A stretch of 64,000 nucleotides of DNA, taken from assembly GCA_963843465.1 (NCBI GenBank), contig CAWJKP010000001.1:496001-560000 (forward strand). The letters are read 5' to 3'. Below are positions 47,430 through 57,395 of this stretch, in pieces. Position numbers and translations under genes: made by a program. How positions within the stretch are numbered: position 1 is the first letter of the stretch; each line of letters starts with the position of its first letter. Source of the DNA: CAWJKP01 sp963843465 (lineage in GTDB: Bacteria > Planctomycetota > Planctomycetia > Pirellulales > Thermoguttaceae). The notes below the pieces were generated by a model, which did not search any database, was not told the origin of the DNA, and worked only from the letters and a program-made list of their open reading frames with translations.

Positions 47430-49550
47430 ATGAAATCAGCTTTCGCGATGCTCACCGTAATCGTCGTCTTGACTTGGATCTCGACGGTGGCTCAGGCGGC
47501 GAGCCCCGACATCGTGCTTGCCGACTTCGAGGGCCAGGACTACGGTGACTGGAAGACCACCGGAGAGGCCTTTGGGCCTGGCCCGGCGCAGGGCACGCTG
47601 CCGCACCAAATGGAGGTGAGCGGCTACCTCGGCCACGGCTTGGTCAACAGCTTCTATGGCGGCGACAAATCGACCGGCACGTTGACGTCGCCCGCCTTCA
47701 CGATCAACCGCACGTTCATCCGTTTTCTCATCGGCGGTGGCGGCTGGGAGGGCAAGACTTGCATAAACCTGCTGGTCGACGGCAAGGTTGTACGCACCGC
47801 GACCGGACCGAACACGAAGCCGGGCGGCAGCGAGGCGCTTGAGCCGTGCTCGTGGGACGTGGGCGAGTTCGCCGGCAAGAAGGCGCAGATCCAGATCGTC
47901 GATAACGCCACGGGTGGATGGGGGCACATCAACATCGACCACATCGTGCAAAGCGACCGGAAAGCCGAGTTGCTGCTTCGCGATCAAAAGCGGGAAATCG
48001 TGCTGCAGAAGCAGTTCTTGAATCTGCCGGTCAAGAACGGCGCCCCCAAACGGCGAATGCAGATGCTCGTGGATGGCAAGCCCGTGCGGATCTTCGACAT
48101 CGAGCTGGCCAGTGCCGAGCCCGACTTCTGGGCTTTCACCGACCTCAGCCTCTACAAGGGCAAGACAGCCACGCTCCTGGTCGACCGGTTGCCAGAAAGC
48201 TCCCGAGGCCTGGCGGCCATCGAGCAAGCCGACCAGATCCGCGACGCGGACACCGTCTACAAGGAAAAGCTCCGTCCGCAGTTCCATTACACGCAGAAGC
48301 GCGGCTGGAACAACGATCCCAACGGCCTGGTACATTACAAGGGGGAGTGGCACTTGTTCTACCAGCACAACCCCTATGGCTGCGGCTGGGCCAACATGCA
48401 CTGGGGCCACGCGGTCAGCCGCGACCTGGTGCATTGGCAGGAACTGCCGATCGCGCTGTACCCGTGGACGATGGCCAAGGAGCATTGTTTCTCCGGCAGC
48501 GCGGCTGTGGACTGGAACAACACGGCTGGCTTCCAGACGGGCGAGGAAAAGGTCCTGGTCGCCGCCTTCACCGATACCGGCTGCGGCGAATCGATCGCTT
48601 ATAGCAACGACCGCGGCCGGACATGGACCTGCTGGCGGGGCAACCCCGTGGTGAAGCATTCGGGCCGCGATCCGAAGATTTTCTGGTACGCTCCCGGCAA
48701 GCACTGGGTCATGGCCATGTACGACAGCCGCCCGCCGTACGGCGACAACATCGGGATTGCCACTTCCACGGATTTGAAACACTGGGCGTACCAGAGCCAT
48801 ATTCCAGGGTTCTTCGAGTGCCCGGAAATCTTCGAGCTGCCCGTCGACGGGGACAAGAACAACACGCGCTGGGTGGTCTACGCGGCGGACGCGAAATATG
48901 TCATCGGCCGCTTCGACGGCAAGGTGTTCACGCCCGAGCATCAGGGCAAGCATCAGGTCCACTGGGGCAATTACTACGCCTCGCAGACGTTCAACGATCC
49001 GCCCGACGGACGGAAGATCCAGATCGGCTGGGGGAGGATCGACATGCCCGGCATGCCCTTCAACCAGATGATGACTTTCCCCTGTGAACTGACGCTACGG
49101 ACCACGTCGGATGGCATCCGCATGTTCGCTCAGCCTATCCCGGAAATCGAGACGCTCGACGCCAGGTCGCACGTGCGCCGGGACGTGGCCCTGACGGCGG
49201 ACAAGCCGCTAAGTGTACCCGTGGCGGGCGACCTGTTCGACATCCGCGCGGAGTTTCAGGTGGGGCCGGCCAAGGCGTTCGGCCTGACGATCGGCGGCCG
49301 GAAGATCGTTTACGACGCCGGCCGGAAGACCCTCGAAGGCATGCCTCTACTGCCCGTGGACGGCAAGATCCAGATCCAGCTTCTGGTCGATCGGCCGTCG
49401 CTAGAGATTTGTGGCAACCAGGGGAGGGTCTACCAGACGTGCGAGTTCCGCGCCGCCGGACCAATCCAGGCCGTGCAGGCGTGGAGCGACGGCACCGCCG
49501 CCAGACTTCTGAAACTGGAAGTGCATGAGTTAAAGTCTGCCTGGGAGTGA
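47430..49550 (+). CDS. GH32 fructan hydrolase with N-terminal sugar-binding-like domain
   Basis: 706 residues from ATG 47430, which follows gcaaggagctatcata; the upstream frame belongs to the broken porter. A signal peptide precedes a beta-sandwich (about 25-280). The five-bladed GH32 core has RGWNNDPNGL (nucleophile Asp near residue 294), SGRDPKIFW (about 412) and FFECPEIFEL (acid/base Glu near 462). A C-terminal sandwich closes the protein. These enzymes hydrolyse levan, inulin or sucrose. The upstream sugar porter, now broken, would have been its natural uptake partner. Confidence 0.85.
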   Translation: MKSAFAMLTVIVVLTWISTVAQAASPDIVLADFEGQDYGDWKTTGEAFGPGPAQGTLPHQMEVSGYLGHGLVNSFYGGDKSTGTLTSPAFTINRTFIRFLIGGGGWEGKTCINLLVDGKVVRTATGPNTKPGGSEALEPCSWDVGEFAGKKAQIQIVDNATGGWGHINIDHIVQSDRKAELLLRDQKREIVLQKQFLNLPVKNGAPKRRMQMLVDGKPVRIFDIELASAEPDFWAFTDLSLYKGKTATLLVDRLPESSRGLAAIEQADQIRDADTVYKEKLRPQFHYTQKRGWNNDPNGLVHYKGEWHLFYQHNPYGCGWANMHWGHAVSRDLVHWQELPIALYPWTMAKEHCFSGSAAVDWNNTAGFQTGEEKVLVAAFTDTGCGESIAYSNDRGRTWTCWRGNPVVKHSGRDPKIFWYAPGKHWVMAMYDSRPPYGDNIGIATSTDLKHWAYQSHIPGFFECPEIFELPVDGDKNNTRWVVYAADAKYVIGRFDGKVFTPEHQGKHQVHWGNYYASQTFNDPPDGRKIQIGWGRIDMPGMPFNQMMTFPCELTLRTTSDGIRMFAQPIPEIETLDARSHVRRDVALTADKPLSVPVAGDLFDIRAEFQVGPAKAFGLTIGGRKIVYDAGRKTLEGMPLLPVDGKIQIQLLVDRPSLEICGNQGRVYQTCEFRAAGPIQAVQAWSDGTAARLLKLEVHELKSAWE

Positions 49551-49974
49551 AAAGCGGAACTATTGCAGCGATTCGATGGTCAGGCGGGTGAACAGCCTAC
49601 GGGCTTCGCGGTCGACGGCTATGGACTGCCGGCGTGGATCGCACTTGGGCAACTCCCGCCGGGCAACAAGAGCGGCCCGGAAGGTAAGTACAAATGCCTT
49701 CAGGACCTGACGGTCCTGCACTCCCCGGCCGAGGATGGTTGTAGCACGGCGAGGCGGGGCTGTTGATCAGGGACTGCGCAGGGCCGGTGGGCTCCGGCGG
49801 CCCGTGCGCTCCTTGCAGCCGCTGGCGGCCTCGGCGGGTAGGGGCGGCTCTTGGGGCCAGCCTGGGTGCGGAGGGGCTCAGCGGCGTTGCGGGCTGCCTG
49901 GGCATCAGCCAGCCTGGACGACACGGGCTGGTCCAGGACCTGCTCTTCGATGGCGAGGAGCGGCACCCCCGCTG
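49551..49974. other. Stretch without a clear gene
   Basis: About 420 bp between GH32 and repeat copy C. On the minus strand a reading frame ending near 49561 (DPRRQSIAVDREARRLFTRL) has protein-like composition, but similarity is not recognised and no start is visible. I treat it as a possible degraded minus-strand gene. Confidence 0.25.
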
Positions 49975-49989
49975 GGTGGCGTGCCCGCT

Positions 49990-50250
49990 AAACGCTCCAC
50001 GTGCCCCGCTGACGCGCAGCACGCGGTGGACGGCTTCGGGGGCGTCATAGCCCTGGATCGCGTCTCCATCGCGCTGGGCGCGTCGGGGCCGTGTGCTTGG
50101 CTGGCAGACGCCATCGCGGAAGGTAAAATAGCGGTCATGCTGTCAACTGACCGCCAACGTGGAACGCTTCTCGGCCTGGCCATTGCCGATGCCCTCGGCG
50201 CCGCCGTCGAGTTCGAGCCACCCGGCACCTTCCCCACGGTGACCGGCTAG
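49990..50250 (+). repeat. Dispersed repeat, copy C, including the start of an ARH gene
   Basis: Contains cgctaaacgctc, catagccctggat, ctgggcgcgtcggggccgtg, tggctggcagacgcca and ggaaggtaaaatagcggtca, shared with copy B. It continues directly into the coding start of an ADP-ribosylglycohydrolase (50137). This suggests that the repeat is the upstream region of that gene carried along by duplication. Confidence 0.7.
50137..50250 (+). pseudogene. ADP-ribosylglycohydrolase, 5-prime fragment
   Basis: ATG 50137 starts MLSTDRQRGTLLGLAIADAL followed by GAAVEFEPPGTFP, the N-terminal block of DraG/ARH enzymes (GxxLGxAxGDALG), and ends at a stop after 37 residues (VTG). The metal-binding and C-terminal parts are missing. 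A C-terminal fragment of a similar gene is at 4427. Confidence 0.75.
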
Positions 50251-50356
50251 TCACTATACTCCGCCAGCAGTTTGACACGTGACCATACACGCCGCGGAGC
50301 CGTCTTCTTGCAACGCGGGCCTTCCATGTGGAAACAAGTGATCGAAAGTTCATCAA

Positions 50357-52057
50357 ATGGCTGCTACGGCTGATACGAACAAGTGCCTGCGTAGTTTTGG
50401 CTGGATACTTGCGACCGTTGTTATCTTCCTTGTATACGCCCCTTATGTTATCTGGGGAGGCATCATTATCGACGATTGGGCCGTTGTCTATCACCTTGCC
50501 GACTCCCCGCATCCACCGTCTATCTGGGAAAGTTACCTGAGCTGGTTCCCTCTATTCTCCAACCGACCTCTGGCCCCGATAGCCCTCGCCTTGACTAGTC
50601 ATCTTTTCGCTGGCTGTCCCAGGGGCTTCATCCTCACCAACCTCTGCTTCTGGTTTGGCGCCATACTTCTGCTTATCGCGGCCGTGCGACCGTACCACGG
50701 TCCTGTGTTCGGCTACCTACTGCTCTTGCTTGCAGCCTTCCCTGCGATTAGTTCAACGGTCATTTTTTCTCCTGCGATGCAGATGCTCGGAACCATATCG
50801 ATTTTTCTTTGGGCGCTCTCCTTCTGGCTCCTTCTCCGCGAGGTTGCCTGCGATCGCTATTCTTGCGTGCCGTATCTTCTGCTTTTGGCGGCCCTCTTGA
50901 CCTACGAAATCATTCTGCCTCTACTTTCGCTGACTGTACTTTATCCACTCGCGCTGCGACCCTCTAACTCAACTGACCGGCCCTCGCGCCGTTTCTCGAC
51001 CTGCCTCGCAAAATATGTTCTGCCTGTGGTACTTATACTACTTGCTCTGCTGATCCTGCAAAAATGGATTATGCCCCGCTTCATGGTCGTCGACTCCCGC
51101 CTTCGTCTTCCTCGCCTTGGAACGGGTTGTTTCCTATGCGCGGCCTGGTTCGGAAGCGTTCTCATTTTAGCGCCGTGGCTGCTCTTGAGTGCGCCGTATC
51201 ATCTTCCGGCCAGTTACCCAGCCTGCTGGCAAATGATCCTCATCGTCATTCTTCTAATCAGCGGCTTCTTTGTTTGGCGACCTGCGAAGGACTTGTCTTC
51301 CGGCTTCTTCTTGGGTCGGAAGTGCCGACCGTTCGGCATAATCGTCCTTGGTTTTCTGTCATGTCCGCTACTCTACGTCTTGAGCAGTTCTCTGGCCTCT
51401 ATCGGCGGGTATAACAACCGTGGTCTAACGTCGGCCTGGCTGATAGTATCCATGCTGTTGGCGTGCCTGCCGTCCCTTTCCGCCCGGCGCACTCCGCAGA
51501 TTCTCTGCCGGGTCGCGGTCCTATCGGTCGTTGCGCTAGCCGTGGCGTCGTTCATGGTTCAGCGCGACAACTACATCCTCTCCTGGCGTCTCCAGAATCA
51601 AGTGGTCAACGCTTTCGTCACCAAAGCTGAAGAAGTCGGTCTTCCCCCAGGCGCTCGCATCATTGGTAATGTGCCGCGCCGGGTACAAAGCAATTATAAC
51701 GACGAAGAAGTCTTTGGTAATGATTGGGACTTCGGGCGTGCGTTGAGGCTCTTCACTCACGGGCGGGTCTTTGACGGTATCCCCGTCACCAGGACACAGA
51801 TTGATCGGGGCAACGTCAAACAGCACGGTAATGAGGTACTCGTCAATGGTTGCTGGCGTGCGGATACCTCTGCGCTTTGGTTCTTTGAATTTGACCAGAT
51901 AACGCACAGTTGCCGTCTCCTGAAAATCGAGGATAGTGCCCACCTTTCGCGCATCCTTGACGAGGTTGGCAAGACCGAGATCAACCACATCCCTGAATCC
52001 ATGGGGACTCAATTCCCGGCAAAGTGGAGGCAGTTTCTCAAACGCTGCGGCCTTTGA
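50357..52057 (+). CDS. Polytopic membrane protein, possibly a GT-C glycosyltransferase
   Basis: 566 residues with about 11 hydrophobic segments in the first 400. An acidic pair lies in the first external loop after TM1 (GGIIIDDWAVVYH), the position of catalytic acids in GT-C enzymes that use lipid-linked sugars. A soluble C-terminal part follows (about 400-566). Codon use and lower GC than neighbours point to acquisition from another source. It converges with a degraded minus-strand gene. No polymerase or flippase gene is next to it, so the pathway is unknown. Confidence 0.5.
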   Translation: MAATADTNKCLRSFGWILATVVIFLVYAPYVIWGGIIIDDWAVVYHLADSPHPPSIWESYLSWFPLFSNRPLAPIALALTSHLFAGCPRGFILTNLCFWFGAILLLIAAVRPYHGPVFGYLLLLLAAFPAISSTVIFSPAMQMLGTISIFLWALSFWLLLREVACDRYSCVPYLLLLAALLTYEIILPLLSLTVLYPLALRPSNSTDRPSRRFSTCLAKYVLPVVLILLALLILQKWIMPRFMVVDSRLRLPRLGTGCFLCAAWFGSVLILAPWLLLSAPYHLPASYPACWQMILIVILLISGFFVWRPAKDLSSGFFLGRKCRPFGIIVLGFLSCPLLYVLSSSLASIGGYNNRGLTSAWLIVSMLLACLPSLSARRTPQILCRVAVLSVVALAVASFMVQRDNYILSWRLQNQVVNAFVTKAEEVGLPPGARIIGNVPRRVQSNYNDEEVFGNDWDFGRALRLFTHGRVFDGIPVTRTQIDRGNVKQHGNEVLVNGCWRADTSALWFFEFDQITHSCRLLKIEDSAHLSRILDEVGKTEINHIPESMGTQFPAKWRQFLKRCGL

Positions 52058-52059
52058 GA

Positions 52060-52556
52060 CTTTCTCTGGTCGCGCCATACGACGGTCCTTCCGGCGTCGT
52101 CCATCGTGCCGTTGACCACGTGGCGGTGCATGTCCAGCGCGCTCTGCGGCACGCCGTCCACCGTGTAGTACACCTCGTATTCCTTCAGCGGCGTGGCATC
52201 CACCACGGCCCATTTGCCCTGCTCGCGGAGGAAAACTTCGGTGGTGAAGTGGCAAGCAGGTGTCTGCGCGGTCCCCAGTTCGATGAACCGGGCGGACATT
52301 CCCACAGCCAAGCATGCCTGCTGGAAGAATCAAATGTGAAGAACTCGATCCAAGGCGAGACATCGCCATTATCGTGGGCCAGGATTTCCACTTTGGGCCC
52401 CACCGTCTCAGCAAGAGGCCAGGGGCCCTTGCCTACCGGCTCGGCCTGCGCAACAGCTACGGCACACAGAACGGCAAGCACGCCCAGCGGCCGGGAAGCC
52501 ATCTTGCCTAGGGGGCGGCGGTACGCCGGCTCCAACAGTCGAAAGACACTCTGCAT
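52060..52556 (-). pseudogene. Secreted transglutaminase-like protein, disrupted
   Basis: The start (signal peptide MASRPLGVLAVLCAVAVAQA, ATG 52502) continues VGPKVEILAHDNGDVSPWIE to about 52330. There the frame changes and reads CLAVGMSARFIELGTAQTPA followed by FTTEVFLREQGKWAVVDATP. This resembles the Cys-helix and His-strand part of transglutaminase-like domains. A segment between is missing and the 3-prime end overlaps the membrane gene. Confidence 0.45.
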
Positions 52557-52645
52557 CGGGCGGTCCTTTCAGAGGAAAGTGTGTTAGTCCCTGAGCCACG
52601 GAAGAATTGCCCCCCGGCTGAGGCGAACGAAACCGCGATTCACGA

Positions 52646-54533
52646 CTAACGCAGGATCAACACGTCGGCCACGTCAAGATCGAACGTGAAGACGCTCCGG
52701 TCACCCTCCTGCTTCACTGCGATTTTGGAGCCGCTGGCCAGGCCCGCGCTTCGTGCCGGCAGCGGAATGCTGGTGGTGACAATTAGCTCGCGGACCGGCT
52801 TGCCACTCCAGTTGGTCAGCACGAGGATCGCACCGGCAGGCGACTCGATCAGGCTCGCCTCAACCAACGCTTGGCTGCACACGACCGGACGGGCCACATT
52901 CTCGGCAATCGAGCCGATCAGTCGGCCCGCCGCCGGATCGAACTGGCTGGGGACGAAGTGGGCCATCGAGTCGTCGGTCGTGCCGCGGTCCACGGGCCGG
53001 CGCGGAATCGCCGGATGGAAGTAGGTCAGGCCGGGCAGGAAAGCGCACGAACGGACTTCTCCCTTGCCGACTTGCCGGGCCACGACCGCCGGTGAGCCGT
53101 CCAAAAACGTGCCTTCGACCGTCGCGCCGGCGGCTGCCTTGAGCCGGGCGATCGCTCCGGTCACAGGCAACCATTGGCCGGACCAGGTCACCGTGTCGAT
53201 CGCCCGGGCAAACGGCAAGTCCTGCTTGCCGAAGTTCACCCGGGCATCGTCGGGGGCCACCAGCGCGGTCATTTCCGTGCCCAGCAGATCGCGGAGTGTC
53301 TTGTTCGGCTGATGGTACTCGTCGAACATGCCCGCGCCAGCCGTGGCCAAGAGCCTGCCGCCGTTTTGCACCCAAGCGGCGAGTTTTGCCGACGCGACCC
53401 GGCTCACGTGCCGGTCGGCCAGGTAGAGGACCTTGTAGCGCCCGAGCGTGCCGTCCAGCGCGTCTTGCTCGACAAGGAAATCCAAGGGGAACTGCTGGTG
53501 CAAGATGGCGATGTACAAGGCGCGCTTCGCTGCGCCGAAGGAACCGTCGTAGTCGTCCCAGATGTCGGCCGTCTCGCTAAACCAGAGGGCCGTCTCCGCG
53601 GGCCGTCGCTGGCCAGCCTGCACAATGTCCTCGTACTGCCCCAACTCGCGGAAGGTCTTCAGCACCGTGGCGTAAGTCTCCGGGTTCGAGACATGGTTCT
53701 CGGTGTAGGCGGCCTGCACCGGACGGAACTCGAACAGGTCCACGATCTTCATCCCGTGGCCCAGGGCATTGTGGAACATCCGCCGCCAGGAAGCCGGCGT
53801 GTTTCCGGGCCAGTGCGGCATGACGTAGTAGAGAATCTTGCGGTCGGGCTTGCCCCGCAGACCCGCACGGAACAGGTCCAGGTTGATCGCGTTCATCTGC
53901 TGCGTGCCCAGCGGCACACCCCAGGCATAATCTTCGGCCCAAGGTAGCGTCAAGCTGTCCTGGCGAAAGCAGGTGACCCATTGAAAGACCTGGCCCTGAT
54001 AGAACTCGCCAGGACTACCATAACCATGTTTTCCCCGCGCCCCAGGACCAGGCGACTTCTTTCTTCAATCGCTCGCCGAAGGGCCAGATCTTCACGTTGT
54101 TCCGCGCTCCGTAGAGCCGATCCATGCGGACCCGGCCGGCCTGCTCGACCTTCACCCGGAACTGTGTCTCGAAACGATAAACCGCCTCATAACGGACGAG
54201 GACCAAGTACCGGCCGGCGTCCGCGACGTTGATCCCGATCGTGGCTACGGTCTCGTCGCATTGCTCCGGAGCGCCGAGGAATGCCTTGCGCGAGAGGAAG
54301 GTGTTGGCAAACGTGCCTGCAAAATAGTTCTCGCCCCAGGGCCGGGCTTGCCAGCCGGGCTTCTCCACGGCAAACTCCTCGGCTTCGCAGAAGATCGCGC
54401 CGTCCGGGGCCGGCGTGACCGGCTGCCCGCCGCGGTATTTCGCCGCCGCAATCGGCCCTTCGGCGGCAATCGCCGAGGCCCAAGTCAACACAAGAATCCC
54501 CAATCCCAGCAAACTTCTCATAGTGGTGCTCAT
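52646..54533 (-). pseudogene. Large secreted beta-galactosidase-like protein, disrupted in the middle
   Basis: ATG 54533 begins a signal peptide and a carbohydrate-binding-type domain (FCEAEEFAVEKPGWQARPWG, GRYLVLVRYEAVYRFETQFR) until about 54015. There the frame breaks; from about 54000 another frame reads FYQGQVFQWVTCFRQDSLTL and continues (DYAWGVPLGTQQMNAINLDL, WVQNGGRLLATAGAGMFDEY) to the stop at 52646. The second part resembles the trimerisation and C-terminal domains of GH42-like or related proteins. The middle of the original gene is probably deleted. Confidence 0.5.
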
Positions 54534-54927
54534 GGTCTGCTGTTGTGTCACAAGGCTCACCGTGCAAGGCCCAGTCCACGTTGGACTCAGCCTAACCTGG
54601 TACTTCCCATCTGTTCCGATTCACGGGGTCCTTACCTTTGTCGTGCCCCCCGGGGTCCCGGAGCGGCAGCCAGACGAACGTGAGTTTCGTTGCCGGGATC
54701 GGCATTGTCAAGCGCACCCTAAAGGCCGCCTCGAATTACCTGCGGACCTCGTCGGTCGTCGGCGCGACCTTGCGGTGACCAACCCGACGACATCGCCGGC
54801 CCCCCTCCCGCACTTGCTTCGCAGCCCGCGGACAGTCTGGGGCGTTCAGCGAACCCTTGTATTCCGTTGGCCGGTGGTCTATCCTACCGCTGGGTTCCGT
54901 ATGACCAGGTACATCGAAAGGAAGAAC
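54534..54927. promoter_or_regulatory. Divergent intergenic region upstream of the SGNH gene
   Basis: About 390 bp. No convincing gene. It should hold promoters for the SGNH gene (plus) and the disrupted galactosidase-like gene (minus). Confidence 0.3.
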
Positions 54928-56148
54928 ATGAGCGGCAAGCGTGTTTTGATGGCGACGGTGGTGGTGGCGCTGATCCTGGGCCTTGGCATGCCGGTGGGCG
55001 CCGGCGAGTTCTTCTTCAAGGACGGCGACAGGGTCGTCGTTATGGGCGACAGTATCACCGAGCAGCACCTGTACAGCAACTACCTGGAGGCCTGGACGCT
55101 GATGCGTTTCCCGACGTGGAAGATCACGTTCCATAACGTCGGCATCGGCGGCGACAGTTCTCGGGGCGGCAATGGTCGATTTGTGCGCGACGTGGTGGAA
55201 TACAAGCCCACGGCGCTGACGGTGGACTTCGGCATGAACGACGGCGGCTACCGGGCCTTCGACCAGTCCCTTTTCAACAACTACCTGGCCGGCCTCGCGG
55301 GCATCGCCAAGCAGGCCAAGGCAGCCAAGCTCGGTGTCGCGTGGATCACGCCCAGCCCTGTAGACAAGAACGAGGACGGGCCGGCGATCGAGGGCTACAA
55401 CCGCACGCTGGAGAGGTTCTCCGAGGGCGTCCAGAAGGTGGCTGCCGAGAACGGCGGCCTCTTCGTCGACCAGTTTCACCCCTGCGTGGCGGTGGAGGAC
55501 AAGGCCCGAGCGGCCAAACCCTCCAATCGCATGGGCGGCGGCGATGCGGTCCACTTCGGCCCGCCGGGACAGGCGGTAATGGCCAGCGCCATCCTCAAGG
55601 GCATGAGCTTTCCGACGCTCGTGGCGGCTGTCGAGATCGACGCTTCCGGCAAACTCATCAAGAGCGACAACTGCAAGATCACCGAGGCAGTGGCCAATAA
55701 CGGCGGCGTCAGGTTCACGCAGCTTGACCAGTCGCTGCCGTTTTTCCCCACCGAGGCCGGTGCGATCCTCGCCTGGTCGCCGATCCTGGAGGAGATGAAC
55801 CAGTACACGCTGAAGGTCACTGGACTGAGCGCGGGCAAGTACGACGTGCGACTGGGTGGCAAGACCGTGGCGCGGTACACGGATCGGCAACTGGCCGCGG
55901 GCGTGAATCTTGCTGAGGCGGCGCTGAAGGCTGGACCGGTCGCGGATCAGGTACGGGCGATCTGGAACGCGATCAAGGAGAAGAACCAGTTCAATCACGA
56001 CAAGATCTATCGCGGGCTGATTCTCAACAATAGGGGCGACAAGGGCAAGATCGAATCGCTTCGCGCCGAGGTCGCTAAGAAGGATGCTGAGATCCAGAAG
56101 CTGCGCGTGATCGCACAGCACACGGTCGAAATCCTTCCCGCCAAGTGA
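54928..56148 (+). CDS. Secreted SGNH/GDSL hydrolase (intact)
   Basis: 406 residues; ATG 54928 follows gaaaggaagaac. A signal peptide precedes the SGNH core: VVVMGDSITEQHLYSNYLEA (block I Ser), GIGGDSSRGGNGRF, FGMNDGGYRAF (Asn block), and DAVHFGPPGQAVMA (Asp-x-x-His). A C-terminal beta and helical region (LDQSLPFFPTEAGAILAWSP, RGLILNNRGDKGKIESLRAE) ends in a coiled-coil-like helix. Such enzymes deacetylate carbohydrates. The gene at 44290 is a shortened relative. Confidence 0.85.
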   Translation: MSGKRVLMATVVVALILGLGMPVGAGEFFFKDGDRVVVMGDSITEQHLYSNYLEAWTLMRFPTWKITFHNVGIGGDSSRGGNGRFVRDVVEYKPTALTVDFGMNDGGYRAFDQSLFNNYLAGLAGIAKQAKAAKLGVAWITPSPVDKNEDGPAIEGYNRTLERFSEGVQKVAAENGGLFVDQFHPCVAVEDKARAAKPSNRMGGGDAVHFGPPGQAVMASAILKGMSFPTLVAAVEIDASGKLIKSDNCKITEAVANNGGVRFTQLDQSLPFFPTEAGAILAWSPILEEMNQYTLKVTGLSAGKYDVRLGGKTVARYTDRQLAAGVNLAEAALKAGPVADQVRAIWNAIKEKNQFNHDKIYRGLILNNRGDKGKIESLRAEVAKKDAEIQKLRVIAQHTVEILPAK

Positions 56149-56163
56149 TGCAGTAGGCGTCAG

Positions 56164-56184
56164 CAGTCTGTACAGCACAGACTG
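56164..56184 (+). terminator. Hairpin after the SGNH gene
   Basis: Perfect eight-bp stem (cagtctgt / acagactg) with a five-base loop, 15 bp after the stop codon. No T run follows, so it is a weak terminator or an mRNA-end structure. Confidence 0.45.
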
Positions 56185-56221
56185 GTCCCGGGCACGCTGT
56201 TCGGTCAAGAGGACCAACACC

Positions 56222-56338
56222 CCGCCGGGTGGCGCGTTCTGTAAACGCGCTCAGCGCCCCGCTGAAGCGCTCTAGGCTTCGGACGGCTTTCGGGTCGCCT
56301 TGGGGCCAGATCGCGCCTCCATTGCGCGCCTAGCCAAA
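56222..56338 (+). repeat. Dispersed repeat, copy D
   Basis: Contains gtaaacgcgctcagc, ccccgctg, cggacggctt and atcgcgcctccattgcgcgc. It resembles the first two thirds of copies B and C, and overlaps the last codons of rtcA on the other strand. It lies between convergent genes. Confidence 0.55.
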
Positions 56339-57370
56339 ACGAACCAGGCAGTTCCCATTGTCTTCGCGGTCCACCTGGATGTCGATCTCCAGGAAACACC
56401 GGAGGATCTCCAGGTGCGTGGTGCCGTGAAGCGAAAGCTCCATCGTGCGGAACATCCCGCCCCCGGAGCCCATATAGGCGCCGATGCCCAGCGGCAGCAA
56501 GAGTTGGTCGGCCAGATGCGTGCCAACCGGCACGTCGGCCGCCAGGTACTCCTCGGCCTCCCGAAGGGCCTGCATGGCCACGTCCTCGGCCGGAACGCCC
56601 TGTTGCCCGAAGCCGGTGAAGACCTCGGTGACGTGTTCCGCTTCCAGCTCGATCATCACTACGTTGCCCGGCCCGCGGGAGCCCTTGACCTCGTCGATGC
56701 TGAACGACTTATTCCAGCCGGTCTCCTGTACAATCGTCCGGCACTCCCGCTCGGCGATGTGCCGCGGCAGGTTGGCGACCATGGCCCGGACCCGCTGGGC
56801 GACGATCTGGCCGCGATGGACCAATTCCAGGGAACCGAGTTGCTGCGTCGGTTGGACCCGGACGGTGAACTGCCCGCCGCCGGCCGGATAGAAGCCCGGG
56901 CGGACGAACTGCACCTCGACCTGCGGCCCCAGCCGGTTCACCAGCGGCAGATATGCTTTCTCCAGGAAATCCACCGGCGGGGCGAAGGAGTTGTGCGTGC
57001 CGCCCTCCAAGGTCAGGTTCGACTCGCCTTCGGCCAGCAAGAGCGCGGGCAGCACGGTCTGCAAGACGAGGGTCGTACTGCCGGCCGTGCCGACGCGAAA
57101 GGCGTAATCGCCCGCCCGGATCGGGCCGGGGCGGAATACCAAGCGACGGGAGCCCAAGGCCGCCCCTTCCACTTCGGCGCCGCTGATCTCGGCCGCGGCC
57201 AATACGGCCGTCAGGTGTTGCCGCAACAGGCCCGGCTTCTTCCGCGCGGCGCGGATCTTCTCCACGACCAACGGCCGGCCCGTCACCAGCGACAGCGCCA
57301 GCGACGAGCGGAGCACCTGCCCGCCGCCTTCTCCCTGGGAGCCGTCGATCGTAAGTATCCCCGCCACCAC
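56330..57370 (-). CDS. rtcA: RNA 3-prime-terminal phosphate cyclase
   Basis: 346 residues from GTG 57370, chosen at the start of the conserved VVAGILTIDGSQGEGGGQVL region; the open frame further upstream is not similar. Family motifs are present: GEGGGQVLRSSLALS, GTAGSTTLVLQTVLPALL, the HNSFAPPVDF segment and GTHLADQLLLPLGIG, which carries the nucleotidylated His. RtcA uses ATP to convert 3-prime (or 2-prime) phosphates of RNA into 2,3-cyclic phosphates, the substrate of RtcB. It lies 25 bp after the flavin reductase gene on the same strand, suggesting an operon with slipin. Confidence 0.95.
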   Translation of the reverse strand: MVAGILTIDGSQGEGGGQVLRSSLALSLVTGRPLVVEKIRAARKKPGLLRQHLTAVLAAAEISGAEVEGAALGSRRLVFRPGPIRAGDYAFRVGTAGSTTLVLQTVLPALLLAEGESNLTLEGGTHNSFAPPVDFLEKAYLPLVNRLGPQVEVQFVRPGFYPAGGGQFTVRVQPTQQLGSLELVHRGQIVAQRVRAMVANLPRHIAERECRTIVQETGWNKSFSIDEVKGSRGPGNVVMIELEAEHVTEVFTGFGQQGVPAEDVAMQALREAEEYLAADVPVGTHLADQLLLPLGIGAYMGSGGGMFRTMELSLHGTTHLEILRCFLEIDIQVDREDNGNCLVRFG

Positions 57371-57395
57371 GGAAGTGCCCTTCCCTTGCTGCCGG

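Noticed and set aside
54736..56220. A 494-codon minus-strand open frame
   Set aside because: It is antisense to the intact SGNH gene with signal peptide and catalytic blocks; the composition is shadow-like.
50357..56220. Prophage or integrative element around the low-GC gene
   Set aside because: No integrase, att-like repeat or phage structural gene is seen.
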